The notes under the pieces are model-generated. The model was not told the origin of the DNA. It was given only the letters and a program-made list of their open reading frames with translations, and ran no database searches. Below are positions 10,101 through 18,041 of a stretch of 59,012 nucleotides of DNA, one piece after another. The translations under genes and the position numbers were made by a program. The DNA is from an uncultured Collinsella sp. (GTDB taxonomy: Bacteria; Actinomycetota; Coriobacteriia; Coriobacteriales; Coriobacteriaceae), in NCBI GenBank assembly GCA_900551665.1, contig URWW01000006.1, positions 1-59,012 on the forward strand. The letters are read 5' to 3'. Position 1 is the first letter of the stretch. Each line of letters starts with the position of its first letter.

Positions 10101-11885
10101 CATCTCGCCTACGGGGAAACCGTCGGCATCGGTCTTGGTCATCTGCAGGATGGTCTGCATGGCGTACATGTTGCCGGTGATCGCGGGCGCGGTGACATCG
10201 ATGCGGTCGCCTTGAATCTGCATGGCGTAACCCTCTTCACCGAGGAGCTTGTCGCCAGCGGGGTCGCCGAGCGTGAAGTTGAAGGCACCGGCCTTGGCAG
10301 CACTCTGGGAGGCCGCAAGCGTCTTACCCGTGAAGTCCTTGTAGTCCGCGACGAACTCGTCGACGACGGACTTGAGGCTGGCATCGCTGTAAGTCACGGC
10401 GGTCAAGGCGTCCAAGCCGAGCTTGTCGGTGGAGCTGGAGAACCACTCCTGGATCTCGGGCACGACGGTGGGCTTGGCGTTGCCCTGGGCGGGGGTGGTG
10501 GTCCCCTTCACCTCATAGGTGATGTCGTTGGTGATGGCCTGCTCGCGGGTACCCTCCTTGGAGACCTTCCAGGAAACCTGCACGAGCTTGTCGGTCAGCG
10601 GGTGATGGACGGCGCCCCCCTTACCGATGACCTGCTCGAAGTCGGCACCGTTGAGCTCAATGGTAAAGCCGGTGGGGACCTCGGGCGCCTCGATCTGGGC
10701 GACGTCGGCGGCGACGGCCTGGTTGCCCATACGATTAAGCTTGCTGACGACGCCTTCGAGCGTTTCGTTCACGGTCTGCACGTTGGTGTAGGCCTCGAGC
10801 TCGACGACGGACACGCCGTTCCACTGGTTTTGCGAAGACACCGTGGCGATGTCGAAATTGGTGAGGCGAATCTTCTTGGCGACGATGGGGGCCTCGAGCG
10901 TCACGCGAACACGGGGCTCGTAGCCAGAGCCGTTCTGAGCGTTCGAGACCGTTTTGGCGCGGATCCAATCGGAGGAACCAGGAGCCTGGTACTGGATATC
11001 GAACGCCTTGACGTTGCTCGGCTTGACATAGACGGTGCGGTCCTCGAACTCGACGTCGAGGAAGCCGATCTTGGAGGTCGCCTTGAGGTCGACCTCAAGG
11101 TAGGTGCTCGTGTTGTTGTCGGGCTTGGCGGTGCCGCTCGACCAGCGGGTACCGCGTTTGCCGTCGATCGCCTTGTCGGCGCCGAAATTGTCAGTCTCAG
11201 ACGCACTCGCCTTCGCGGTCGCGCCCTGGACATGGTTGACGTCCTCGGTGTCCACGGCGTCGACCTGCTCGTTGGAGTAGGCCTCGAACTCGGCGACGGA
11301 GACGCTGTTCCATTCAGTGCTGCCCTTGAGCACATCGAACTTGGTCAGGCGCACAGCCTTGGCGTTGATCGGTTGGTCGAGCTTGAGCTTCACGACGGCC
11401 TCGTAACCGCCGCCCTCGACCGTCTGCGTGCGGCTGAACTCGGTGGCCTTCCGCCACGGGCCATCGTCGGTCTCCTTGTACTGGAGTTCGAATCCCTTCA
11501 CATTGCTCGGCGTAGGCGGGGCGCCTTCGGCACGGGTCTCAAAGATGATCTTGAAATACGACAGGCGCGTGGGCTTGGCAAAGGTCGCCTGCAGATAGGT
11601 GCTCTCATCCTTGGCGGGCAGCTCGTCACTCGTGGACCAACGGCTGTCATGATGGTCCCCAGAGTCGTCCTTGCCGTCAGCGGCCTTGTCGGCGGTGAAC
11701 TTGCCCTCGTTGGGCGCCGCAGACATGTGCGTACCTTGGCTGCGGACGTGATTGACGTTTTGCGTCTCCACTACCTCGCCCGCCGCAAACGCGCTAAGCG
11801 GCAGCCATGCCGAACACAGCAGCGCGACGGCAAATGCAAAAGGCACCCACCTCCTTTGCGTGGATGCCTTGATTACCTTCTTCAT
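7110..11885 (-). CDS. Secreted multidomain GH20 glycosidase (beta-N-acetylhexosaminidase or lacto-N-biosidase type), cell-wall anchored
   Basis: The 1591-residue protein should release GlcNAc- or lacto-N-biose-type sugars from host glycans outside the cell. Domain order: signal peptide (1-35, ending AFAAG); two F5/8C carbohydrate-binding domains (about 40-210 and 215-370); a GH20b-like domain (about 470-590); the GH20 catalytic barrel (about 595-960) with catalytic Asp781-Glu782 in HVGADEF; a LamG-like domain (about 1000-1175); a third F5/8C domain (about 1190-1325); an InlB/Flg_new-type repeat (about 1450-1515, GYTFDGWFLGEKKYDF); a Pro-rich spacer; and a sorting signal LVATGD, hydrophobic helix and KRRRR tail. 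LVATG departs from the usual LPxTG. The start follows AAGGAG. The catalytic region KMNDLQLHLSDN looks more like lacto-N-biosidases than plain hexosaminidases, but specificity cannot be settled here. Confidence 0.92.
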   Translation of the reverse strand: MKKVIKASTQRRWVPFAFAVALLCSAWLPLSAFAAGEVVETQNVNHVRSQGTHMSAAPNEGKFTADKAADGKDDSGDHHDSRWSTSDELPAKDESTYLQATFAKPTRLSYFKIIFETRAEGAPPTPSNVKGFELQYKETDDGPWRKATEFSRTQTVEGGGYEAVVKLKLDQPINAKAVRLTKFDVLKGSTEWNSVSVAEFEAYSNEQVDAVDTEDVNHVQGATAKASASETDNFGADKAIDGKRGTRWSSGTAKPDNNTSTYLEVDLKATSKIGFLDVEFEDRTVYVKPSNVKAFDIQYQAPGSSDWIRAKTVSNAQNGSGYEPRVRVTLEAPIVAKKIRLTNFDIATVSSQNQWNGVSVVELEAYTNVQTVNETLEGVVSKLNRMGNQAVAADVAQIEAPEVPTGFTIELNGADFEQVIGKGGAVHHPLTDKLVQVSWKVSKEGTREQAITNDITYEVKGTTTPAQGNAKPTVVPEIQEWFSSSTDKLGLDALTAVTYSDASLKSVVDEFVADYKDFTGKTLAASQSAAKAGAFNFTLGDPAGDKLLGEEGYAMQIQGDRIDVTAPAITGNMYAMQTILQMTKTDADGFPVGEMRDYPRFPVRGFMWDIARKPISLEMVGNAARTMRYYKMNDLQLHLSDNLIFLENYGKDEANHWGAYSAFRLESGMSNKGVSPTAKDYSISKDDMRDFIKVQRSLGMNIVPEIDMPAHAVAFTRVWPELGVKGETVTTSPAGKNRSAIDHLDVRKPEARKLIRDIFDDYTTGANPVFDKDTVVHVGADEFIIPNGRPSYCEFYNDLVPHLLGSGHTPRIWGSFDSGWLAGGGTEPASGEGVQMDIWSLGWANPKRMFDKGFSLINILDNPNYMVPNGGGSRGAYGDYLDTKDVYNSLDPNKFGNTVLPSSDPRILGAGFAIWNDNIDTNACGLSEADEYARFFDALPVYAENNWAPTGQEKGQGNAGHENLYNIVKKTGDAPRVNPHSKASKTGDTYAEYEFEGNLVDASKNGRDLKAGKNATVENGKLNLAGGASYVESPLDKIGTGTSLSFDIELTRPACPGDILFEADAPYGTLDIRVMDNGKLGFTRELYNYYFDYKLPVGKKVHVEIVTATQKTTLKVDGETIGEATGSFYNEFAKRVTKDGIGNSTFTLPLQRIGSKTSGIAAEIDNIKVASASTDKPVDQYNKAKWQARTNSWTQTGESAGGHLSHALDGNPATIWHSNWQSVTAENVNGDLKVSKMIYAEFDFDKGYDITQFSFTPRGDVGSGFITKATLKVKTTANGEYKTVATDQVFRADSKKKTFTFDEQTVYGVRLEITDANEHGGHKYVAVSEFDIANTPARTNTVYAHGKSYAAGTDGALDLATGKAAGQIAGSAEDLDASKPVYRAEVKGGTAVTLTAEQVDGLEFVGWFVPGSKEPVSTDASYKVAADHNVALEARYKRIGGDPIVPPAPTKHTVTFMVDDEAVSTAEVVDGKTVAEPTAPKKDGYTFDGWFLGEKKYDFSTPVTEDLTLVAKFTKVTPNPGPEPEPEPLPGPEQQPGDRPGDKPVNKPSSKPSGQSDDKLVATGDVSMAMVGTALVGGMGLVAAGAKRRRR

Positions 11886-12028
11886 AACTCGCGTCTCCTT
11901 TCCCCTCAGGGAGCTCGATCGACAGAATCTGTAGGATTATCGAGCACCGTAGCGAAAAAGAAGCCTTGAGCCAAGTATTTCCTATTAACGTAGTTAGATT
12001 ATCGGTAAGTGGACTGGTGGTGCGCCGC

Positions 12029-13477
12029 CTACCCCGCGATGCAGCCGCGGCGCTTGGCGCGCTTGTCCAGCGGGATGTACTCGCCAGACTCGAGCACCGA
12101 GCGATATGCCGGGCGGATGATGCGGTGGGCGCAAATAAGCTCCTCCATGCGATGGGCGGCCCAGCCAGCGGTACGGGCGACGGCGAACAGCGGCGTGAAC
12201 ATGGCCTCGGGAATTCCAAGCATCTTGTAGATAAAACCGGTGTACAAGTCGATGTTCGCGCAGATGGGCTTGGTGGTGCCGCGGACATCGACCATCACCT
12301 GAGGCGCGAGCTTCTCGATGCGCTCAATGAGCTCGAACTCCGCCCCCATGCCCTTGGCGTTCGCAAGGCCGCGGGCGTAGCGCTTGCACAGCACTGCACG
12401 CGGGTCGGAAAGCGTGTAGACCGCATGGCCCATGCCGTAGATGAGGCCGCTGCCATCAAACGCCTGACGACGCAGAATCTTTTCGAGATAGGCGGCCAGC
12501 TCGTCTTCGTTCTCCCAGTCACCAACGTTGGCGCGGATGTCCTCGTGCATCGCCATGACCTTGGCGTTGGCGCCGCCGTGACGCGGGCCCTTGAGCGATC
12601 CGATCGCCGCGGCATAAGCGGAATACGCATCCGTACCGGAACTCGAAAGCACGCGGCAGGCAAAGGTAGAGTTGTTGCCGCCGCCGTGCTCGGCGTGGAG
12701 CATGAGCATGACATCGAGGAGCATGGCCTCCTCGTGCGTGTAGCCGTCCTCCCCTCGCAGGATCTGCAGGATCGCCTCCGCCGTCGAGAAGCCCGCCTCG
12801 GGGATGGGAACCGATGCGCGTTTGCCGCTCACCTGGGCGCTATGGAAGGTCTGCGCGAACGCAGCCAGACGCGGCAAACGGGACAGCAGCGAGATCGCGA
12901 CGTCGACCTCGTGCTCGGGCGTGATGCTGTCGGGGTCCGCATCAAACGCGTACAGCAACAGGACGGCGCGCTGGAGCGCATTCATGATCGACGGACTCAC
13001 CGTGGTGATGGGGAACTGGCGGACGAACTCACTCGACAGGTGACGGTAGGCGCCGAGACGGCCGTTGAAGTCATCAAGCTCCTCGGCAGTCGGCAGCTCC
13101 CCGGTGATGAGCAGGTAGGCGACCTCCTCGTAACCGAAGCGGCCCTCAGCCTGCGCATTGGTGATGAGGTCCTCGATGTCGTAGCCGCGCAGAATCAAAT
13201 GACCCTCATCGGGCACGACCTTGCCGTCGACGCGCTTGTAGCCATGGACATCGGAGATGCGCGTGAGACCGGCCACGACGCCGGAGCCGTCCGCGTTGCG
13301 CAGGCCGCGCTTGACGTCGTACGCGCGGAAGATGTCCTCGCCGTACTCCTCCGAGGGAATGTCGTGATACAGGCGCTCCGACGCATCATCCACGCGGCGG
13401 CTCGCCTCGTAGTCGAGGACGAGACGGCTCAGGTGGTCGTCGAAGCGATAGTAGATGTTGTGCGCGTCATAGGACAT
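12029..13477 (-). CDS. gltA: Citrate synthase
   Basis: The enzyme condenses acetyl-CoA and oxaloacetate to citrate. The 482-residue protein has the three catalytic residues in their standard contexts: His300 (GPRHGGAN), His351 (GMGHAVYTLSDPR) and Asp410 (ANIDLYTGF), and also HAEHGGGN at 261-268. It is longer at the N-terminus than type II enzymes and resembles the citrate/2-methylcitrate synthases of anaerobic Gram-positives. The ATG at 13477 has an AAGGAG ribosome-binding site. No aconitase or isocitrate dehydrogenase gene lies nearby, so its role could be glutamate synthesis through a partial TCA branch (inference). Confidence 0.95.
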   Translation of the reverse strand: MSYDAHNIYYRFDDHLSRLVLDYEASRRVDDASERLYHDIPSEEYGEDIFRAYDVKRGLRNADGSGVVAGLTRISDVHGYKRVDGKVVPDEGHLILRGYDIEDLITNAQAEGRFGYEEVAYLLITGELPTAEELDDFNGRLGAYRHLSSEFVRQFPITTVSPSIMNALQRAVLLLYAFDADPDSITPEHEVDVAISLLSRLPRLAAFAQTFHSAQVSGKRASVPIPEAGFSTAEAILQILRGEDGYTHEEAMLLDVMLMLHAEHGGGNNSTFACRVLSSSGTDAYSAYAAAIGSLKGPRHGGANAKVMAMHEDIRANVGDWENEDELAAYLEKILRRQAFDGSGLIYGMGHAVYTLSDPRAVLCKRYARGLANAKGMGAEFELIERIEKLAPQVMVDVRGTTKPICANIDLYTGFIYKMLGIPEAMFTPLFAVARTAGWAAHRMEELICAHRIIRPAYRSVLESGEYIPLDKRAKRRGCIAG

Positions 13478-13501
13478 GGCGGGGCTCCTTATTTGGCAAG
13501 A

Positions 13502-13522
13502 GCCCCGGCACGGAGCCGGGGC
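13502..13522 (-). terminator. GC-rich hairpin between the ACT-domain gene and gltA
   Basis: GCCCCGGC and GCCGGGGC form an 8-bp stem with a 5-nt loop. It lies between the two genes, 24 bp upstream of the gltA start. There is no T-tract, so it may be an attenuator or an mRNA-stability element instead of a terminator. Confidence 0.4.
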
Positions 13523-13582
13523 GGGCTGTGCGAGTCTGGCGGGGGTCGCGCGCGGGGGCGCGAGGCCCAGGCCGAAACGCCG

Positions 13583-13870
13583 TTACAGGCGATACATGAA
13601 CTGGAAGACGTCCTCGCGCTGCATCTCGACGGTCACGCCGAGCTCCTCGCCGGCGGCGACGAGCCTCTCTTGGAGCTCGGTGAAATCGAGGGCGGCTGTG
13701 GAGGCGTCGGCGATGAGCGTCATGGTGAAGATGTCCTCGATGATGCTCTGGGTGATATCGCGGATGTCGACGTTCGCATCGGAGAGAACGCGCGTCACGC
13801 CGGCGACGATGCCGGGACGGTTCTTGCCGAGGACGGTGATGACGACGCGGCTGGAAGAGGTCTCTGCCAT
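13583..13870 (-). CDS. ACT domain protein (UPF0237 family)
   Basis: This 95-residue protein is a single ACT domain, a small-ligand-binding regulatory fold. It begins with a short polar lead and then VVITVLGKNRPGIVAGVTRVLSDANVDIRDI, the typical strand-loop-helix with the conserved GxxRPGI turn. The family (related to GcvR and to UPF0237 proteins) often pairs with a DUF711 protein, but here the next gene is gltA. An AGGACCC-type ribosome-binding site precedes the ATG at 13870. The ligand is unknown; sensing an amino acid is a family-level guess. Confidence 0.9.
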   Translation of the reverse strand: MAETSSSRVVITVLGKNRPGIVAGVTRVLSDANVDIRDITQSIIEDIFTMTLIADASTAALDFTELQERLVAAGEELGVTVEMQREDVFQFMYRL

Positions 13871-13971
13871 GAGGGGTCCTTTCGGGTGGGCGCGCCAGCG
13901 GCGCGCATCTTGCGATCAGCCTTGGGGCGGCACGCACTCCATTGCGGTGCAGTGTTTCTAGTCTATCCGAT

Positions 13972-14005
13972 TTCCCGCCCAACCACGCACACTCCATGGC
14001 GGGAA
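13972..14005 (-). terminator. Hairpin downstream of the HAD phosphatase gene
   Basis: TTCCCGCC (13972-13979) and GGCGGGAA (13998-14005) form an 8-bp stem with an 18-nt loop, 12 bp beyond the stop codon at 14018. There is no clear T-run, so its strength as a terminator is uncertain. Confidence 0.4.
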
Positions 14006-14017
14006 GGGCGGGGGCGT

Positions 14018-14821
14018 TCATCGCAGGGACTCGAGCAGGCGGAGCATCTCCCCTTGCACCGCGTGCTCGATATTGCTGCCGACCACGCGGTCCGCGACCG
14101 CGCGCAACGCGGGGCGGCCGTTCGCCATGGCGCAACCCGTGCCCACGAACCTGATGATCTCGTAGTCGTTCATCGCATCGCCGAAGGCCATGACCTCGGA
14201 GGCGTCGATACCGCGATGCGCCATCACCTGCGCCACGCCAGAGGCCTTCGAGATGCCGGGCTGCATGACGTCGATATAGGAGCTGCCCGAAGGGGCGAAG
14301 GTGAACAGGGACCCGAGTTCGCGCTGGAGCACATAGGCGTTGTCCATCACGTTGCCGTCGTCGCAGAAGATGCTCGCCTTGATGATGCTGACCTCGGGCG
14401 AGGGGAGCTCGTAGATGCGCTCGACGTTGGGAAGGTCCTTGTCGACCTCGCGGACGAACTTGTCCTCATCGTCGAGCAGATAGGATTTGGTGCGGTCGAA
14501 CAGCGCCAGATGCATGTTGGGGAACATGGCGACCGTCTTGGCGAGGCGGCGTATCGCCAAGTGCGAGTACACCTCGCGGTCGATCTGCACGCCGTCGGCA
14601 AACACCTGGGCGCCGTTGGAGGCAACGAAGTCCATGCGATCCCTCACGGGACCGAAGAACTCGCAGAGACGGTCGTATCGGCGTCCCGAGCTCGCGACGA
14701 AGCGGACCCCGCGCTCACGCAGCGCGATGATGAGGTCGAACGTCTCCGGCGGGACGAGGCCGTCTCCGTCGAGCAGGGTGCCGTCCATATCGGAGGCGAT
14801 GAGTTTGATCTTGCCGGCCAT
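14018..14821 (-). CDS. Cof-type HAD-IIB phosphatase
   Basis: This is a 267-residue haloacid-dehalogenase-superfamily phosphatase of the Cof/YidA class, acting on sugar phosphates or related metabolites. Motif I is DMDGTLLDGDG with the nucleophilic Asp; motif II is the Ser of VASSGR; motif IV is GDAMNDYEII. The large cap domain between residues ~85 and 190 fits class IIB. The ATG at 14821 is preferred to the GTG two codons upstream because the GAGAGGG ribosome-binding site is then 7 bases away instead of 1-2. The substrate cannot be deduced. Confidence 0.92.
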   Translation of the reverse strand: MAGKIKLIASDMDGTLLDGDGLVPPETFDLIIALRERGVRFVASSGRRYDRLCEFFGPVRDRMDFVASNGAQVFADGVQIDREVYSHLAIRRLAKTVAMFPNMHLALFDRTKSYLLDDEDKFVREVDKDLPNVERIYELPSPEVSIIKASIFCDDGNVMDNAYVLQRELGSLFTFAPSGSSYIDVMQPGISKASGVAQVMAHRGIDASEVMAFGDAMNDYEIIRFVGTGCAMANGRPALRAVADRVVGSNIEHAVQGEMLRLLESLR

Positions 14822-14865
14822 TTGCACACCCTCTCAGAATGAAATACAGGTCCGAGCGCCGACAT

Positions 14866-14883
14866 CCCCGCATGCGGGGGGGG
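14866..14883. repeat. CCCCGC/GCGGGG palindrome with G8 tract
   Basis: The 14-bp palindrome CCCCGCATGCGGGG (14866-14879) is extended by a run that makes eight G in total (14876-14883). It lies between adenine deaminase and the HAD gene. It may be a weak terminator, and the homopolymer is a likely slippage or sequencing-error site. Confidence 0.4.
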
Positions 14884-14986
14884 CGACGCCTTTCGTCAGG
14901 GTACCCAGCGGGACGCCGCATGAGCCGCATCACGCCAAACCAACCGCAAAGCCCCATCGCGGGCGCGCCTTCCAATGAGGCGGGGC

Positions 14987-16822
14987 CTACGCGTAGCTGA
15001 ACGTGGACACGTCGAACATGCCCTCTGGACGGATGCGCAGCGTCGGGATGACCGGCAGGGGCAGGAAGATCATGCCCATGATGGGATCGAGCGGCGGCTC
15101 GACCCCCATCGCGCGGGCGGCCCCCATGAAGGCGTCGTGCTCGTGCGCCACCTCCTCGGCGTCCTTGTCACTCATGAGGCCGCCGAGCGGCAGCTCGATC
15201 TTGGCAACGACCTCCTCATCGCGCACCAAGACGAAGCCGCCCTGCCCCACCGCCCGAACGGCGGCGAACATGTCCGCGGGATTGTCTCCCACCACGCACA
15301 CGTTGTGGGAGTCATGGCCGATGGTGCTCGCAATGGCGCCGTTCGTTATGGTGAAACCGCGCACCCAGCCCCGACCGATGTGCCTGCCCGCCAAGCCAAC
15401 GCCCGCGGGGCCATCGCCATCCGCGCCGGCGCGCTGGGCCTCAACGCCGCGGCCGTGGCGCTCGATCAGCATGATGCGGCGCAGGCCCCCGTCGGACTCG
15501 GGATGTGCGGCTCCGGTGACGGCGTTGCCGGGAATCACGTCGATGACGGCCTCGCCGGGACGGAACGCATAGGAGAACACGTCGGGCGAGAGCTCGGGAA
15601 GGCGGACGGAGCCGCGCAGACGGCGCTCGAGCTCGTCCAGGGACGGGTCGGCCGGTCCGATGGAGCCCACGAAGACCCCGCCCTCGGCGACGAGCTCGCC
15701 CGCGCTGTATACGCGATGCGGGGCGGTCGTGAACGCGAGGTCGTCGAGCAGCAGGATATCGGCGCGCTTGCCCGGGGCGATGGCGCCGCGACGCTCGAAG
15801 GCGCTCGGGAACCCATGATCGAACCCGAATACATCCGCCGTGGAGAGCGTGGCCATGGAAACGGCGAGCACTGGGTCGATACCGGCCTCGACGGCCTCGC
15901 GGCAGGCGTTGTCGATCATGCCGACGTTGAGCGCGTCCGACGGGGCGCGGTCGTCCGTGGCGAAGCAGCAGCGGCGTGCGAGCGCCGGGTTATCGAGGAT
16001 GATCGGCGCGAGGTTGGCGAGGTCGTGACTGCAGGTGCCCTCGCGCAGCATCACGTACATGCCGCGGGAGAGCTCGTCGAGCGCCTCGTCCACGCCCGTG
16101 TTCTCGTGGTCCGCGATGATGCCGGAGGCGACGTACGCGTTGAGGTCGTTGCCGGCCGCCATGGGGGCGTGGCCGTCCACCTGCCCGGAGGACGTCCCGG
16201 CGCCCGCGGCGATGCGCCGGCAGGTCTCCTCGTCGGCTCCGTACACGCCGGGAAGGTTCATCATCTCGCCCAAGCCGAAAATGGCGCCGGGATGCTCCTC
16301 CATGAAGGCCTCCATGTCGGCGGCGGCGATCACCGCGCCGGCCTGCTCGTCGGGCAGGGCGGGGACGCAGGAGGGCATCATGAACTTGATGTCGAGCGGG
16401 GCACGCCGCGCGTCCTCGATCATGAAGGCGAGACCGTCGAGGCCGCACACGTTGGTGATCTCATGGCTGTCGGCGATGGCGGTGGTGGTGCCGCGGGCAA
16501 GCGCCATGCGGGCGTATTCGGCCGGACGGATGTTGGAGCTCTCGATATGCAGATGACCGTCGATGAACCCGGGGGCGAGGTACCGCCCGCCGCAGTCGAC
16601 GACGCGCGCCGACTCCCATGCGGGGACGGAGGCGTCCTCGCAATCGCGGCCCTCGAACAGCACACCGGCGATGCAGCCGCGCTTCACCGCGACCTGTCCG
16701 CGCACCGTGCGCAGACGGTACACGTCGACGATCCGCGCGTTCACGAACACGAGGTCCGCCGGATCGCGACCCTCCGCCGTGTCGATCAGAGCCCGCATCA
16801 GTTCGACCAGATCGAGTTCCAT
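14987..16822 (-). CDS. ade: Adenine deaminase
   Basis: The enzyme converts adenine to hypoxanthine and ammonia in purine salvage. The 611-residue protein has the amidohydrolase metal-binding motif PGFIDGHLHIESS, then DSHEITNVCG, GQVDGHAP, SGIIADHE and FATDDR. The C-terminal domain includes TITNGAIASTIGHDSHN and GGLMSD, as in bacterial Ade/YerA enzymes. The start was set at the ATG at 16822 (MELDLVEL), 13 codons inside the longest frame, because the preceding codons lack family similarity; the ribosome-binding site there is weak (GAGAGAT). It follows the GT2 gene with an 87-bp gap. Confidence 0.95.
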   Translation of the reverse strand: MELDLVELMRALIDTAEGRDPADLVFVNARIVDVYRLRTVRGQVAVKRGCIAGVLFEGRDCEDASVPAWESARVVDCGGRYLAPGFIDGHLHIESSNIRPAEYARMALARGTTTAIADSHEITNVCGLDGLAFMIEDARRAPLDIKFMMPSCVPALPDEQAGAVIAAADMEAFMEEHPGAIFGLGEMMNLPGVYGADEETCRRIAAGAGTSSGQVDGHAPMAAGNDLNAYVASGIIADHENTGVDEALDELSRGMYVMLREGTCSHDLANLAPIILDNPALARRCCFATDDRAPSDALNVGMIDNACREAVEAGIDPVLAVSMATLSTADVFGFDHGFPSAFERRGAIAPGKRADILLLDDLAFTTAPHRVYSAGELVAEGGVFVGSIGPADPSLDELERRLRGSVRLPELSPDVFSYAFRPGEAVIDVIPGNAVTGAAHPESDGGLRRIMLIERHGRGVEAQRAGADGDGPAGVGLAGRHIGRGWVRGFTITNGAIASTIGHDSHNVCVVGDNPADMFAAVRAVGQGGFVLVRDEEVVAKIELPLGGLMSDKDAEEVAHEHDAFMGAARAMGVEPPLDPIMGMIFLPLPVIPTLRIRPEGMFDVSTFSYA

Positions 16823-16909
16823 ATCTCTCGCACCCGCCCTTCGCACACACTGGCATTTCACCCATGGTACCCAAATGCGCGATGTGCGGGCAGTCGCACG
16901 GAACGCGGC

Positions 16910-17929
16910 CTACTCCCCCTCGGGCTCTTCCCCGTCCGTGGTCTCGGCGATGATATAGCGCGGACGCCCCTTGCTCTCAAGATAGATACGGCCCACGTAC
17001 TCGCCCACCACGCCGAGCGAGACCATAACGAGGCCGCCCACGAACCAGATGGAGATCATGAGGCTCGACCAGCCCGCGACGACGCGCCCGGCGAAGGCCT
17101 GCACCAAGGTATATCCCATCATCAGCAACGTGACGACGAGGGAGATGACGCCGAGCATCGTGACCCACCTGATGGGCTTGATGGAGAACGACGTGATGCC
17201 CTCGAGGGCGAAGGAGATCATCTTGCCGAGTGGGTACTTGGATTCGCCGGCGAAACGCTCCGCGCGGACGTAGTACACGACGTCGGTGCTGAAACCGAGC
17301 GCCGGGACGATGCCGCGCAGAAAGAGGTTCACCTCGCCGTAGCGCGAGAGGGCCCTCAGGGAACAACGGCCCATGAGACGGTAGTCCGCGCTGTTCGAGA
17401 CCATCTCGACGCCGAGCCACGCCATCAGGTCGTAGAACATGCCAGCGGTGCCGCGCTTGAACGCGGTGTCCGTATCGCGATTCGAGCGGACGCCGTAGAC
17501 GATCTCCGCACCGGCGACGTGTTTCGCCAGCATCTCGTCTATCGCATCGACGTCGTCCTGCAAGTCGGCATCGAGGGAGACCGCGCAGTCGAAGCCGCGG
17601 TCGAGTGCCTCCATGAGGCCGGCGTACAGGGCGTTCTGATGTCCCTCGTTATGGGCGAAGCAGATTCCCGAGAACCAGGGCCGGGATGCGGAGGCCCCCA
17701 GCGCCGCGGGGTCTTCGTGCAAGGCGCGTATCAGCTCCCACGTGCGATCGCGGCTGCCGTCGTTCACGAACAGCACGCGGCTGTCCTCGGCAATCAGCCC
17801 GCGCCCCAACAGTGAGTCGAGCTTTGCCGCGAGGCGCCTGCTCGTCTCCGGGAGCACTTCCTCCTCGTTGTAACACGGCACGACGACGCACAGGCGCGGC
17901 GCTGCGAGACGGGCATCCTCGGTGGTCAT
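16910..17929 (-). CDS. GT2 glycosyltransferase, DPM1/GtrB-like, with two C-terminal membrane helices
   Basis: The 339-residue protein starts with a GT-A domain: VVVPCYNEEEVLPE, VNDGSRDRTWE, and the metal-binding SLDADLQDD. Two hydrophobic helices close the protein (about residues 240-265 and 275-300), as in polyprenyl-phosphate glucosyl- or arabinosyl-type transferases such as GtrB and YkoT. It probably loads a sugar from an NDP-sugar onto undecaprenyl phosphate at the inner face of the membrane. The ATG at 17929 has AAGGAG 9 bases upstream, while the ATG three codons earlier overlaps that site. The gene follows the tyrS terminator, so it probably has its own promoter. Confidence 0.92.
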   Translation of the reverse strand: MTTEDARLAAPRLCVVVPCYNEEEVLPETSRRLAAKLDSLLGRGLIAEDSRVLFVNDGSRDRTWELIRALHEDPAALGASASRPWFSGICFAHNEGHQNALYAGLMEALDRGFDCAVSLDADLQDDVDAIDEMLAKHVAGAEIVYGVRSNRDTDTAFKRGTAGMFYDLMAWLGVEMVSNSADYRLMGRCSLRALSRYGEVNLFLRGIVPALGFSTDVVYYVRAERFAGESKYPLGKMISFALEGITSFSIKPIRWVTMLGVISLVVTLLMMGYTLVQAFAGRVVAGWSSLMISIWFVGGLVMVSLGVVGEYVGRIYLESKGRPRYIIAETTDGEEPEGE

Positions 17930-17950
17930 ATCAGGCATCTCCTTATGAAA

Positions 17951-17974
17951 ACGGCGCGAACCTTCGTTCGCGCC
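17951..17974 (-). terminator. Intrinsic terminator of tyrS
   Basis: A perfect 9-bp stem GGCGCGAAC / GTTCGCGCC (17953-17961 and 17966-17974) has a CTTC loop. On the minus strand it is followed by GTTTTC. It lies 67 bp beyond the tyrS stop codon. Confidence 0.75.
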
Positions 17975-18041
17975 GTCGCGTTTCAGGTTATCGCACATGC
18001 ATTTTACGCCAAAGGGAATCTCGGCACGCAGGCCGGCCCCC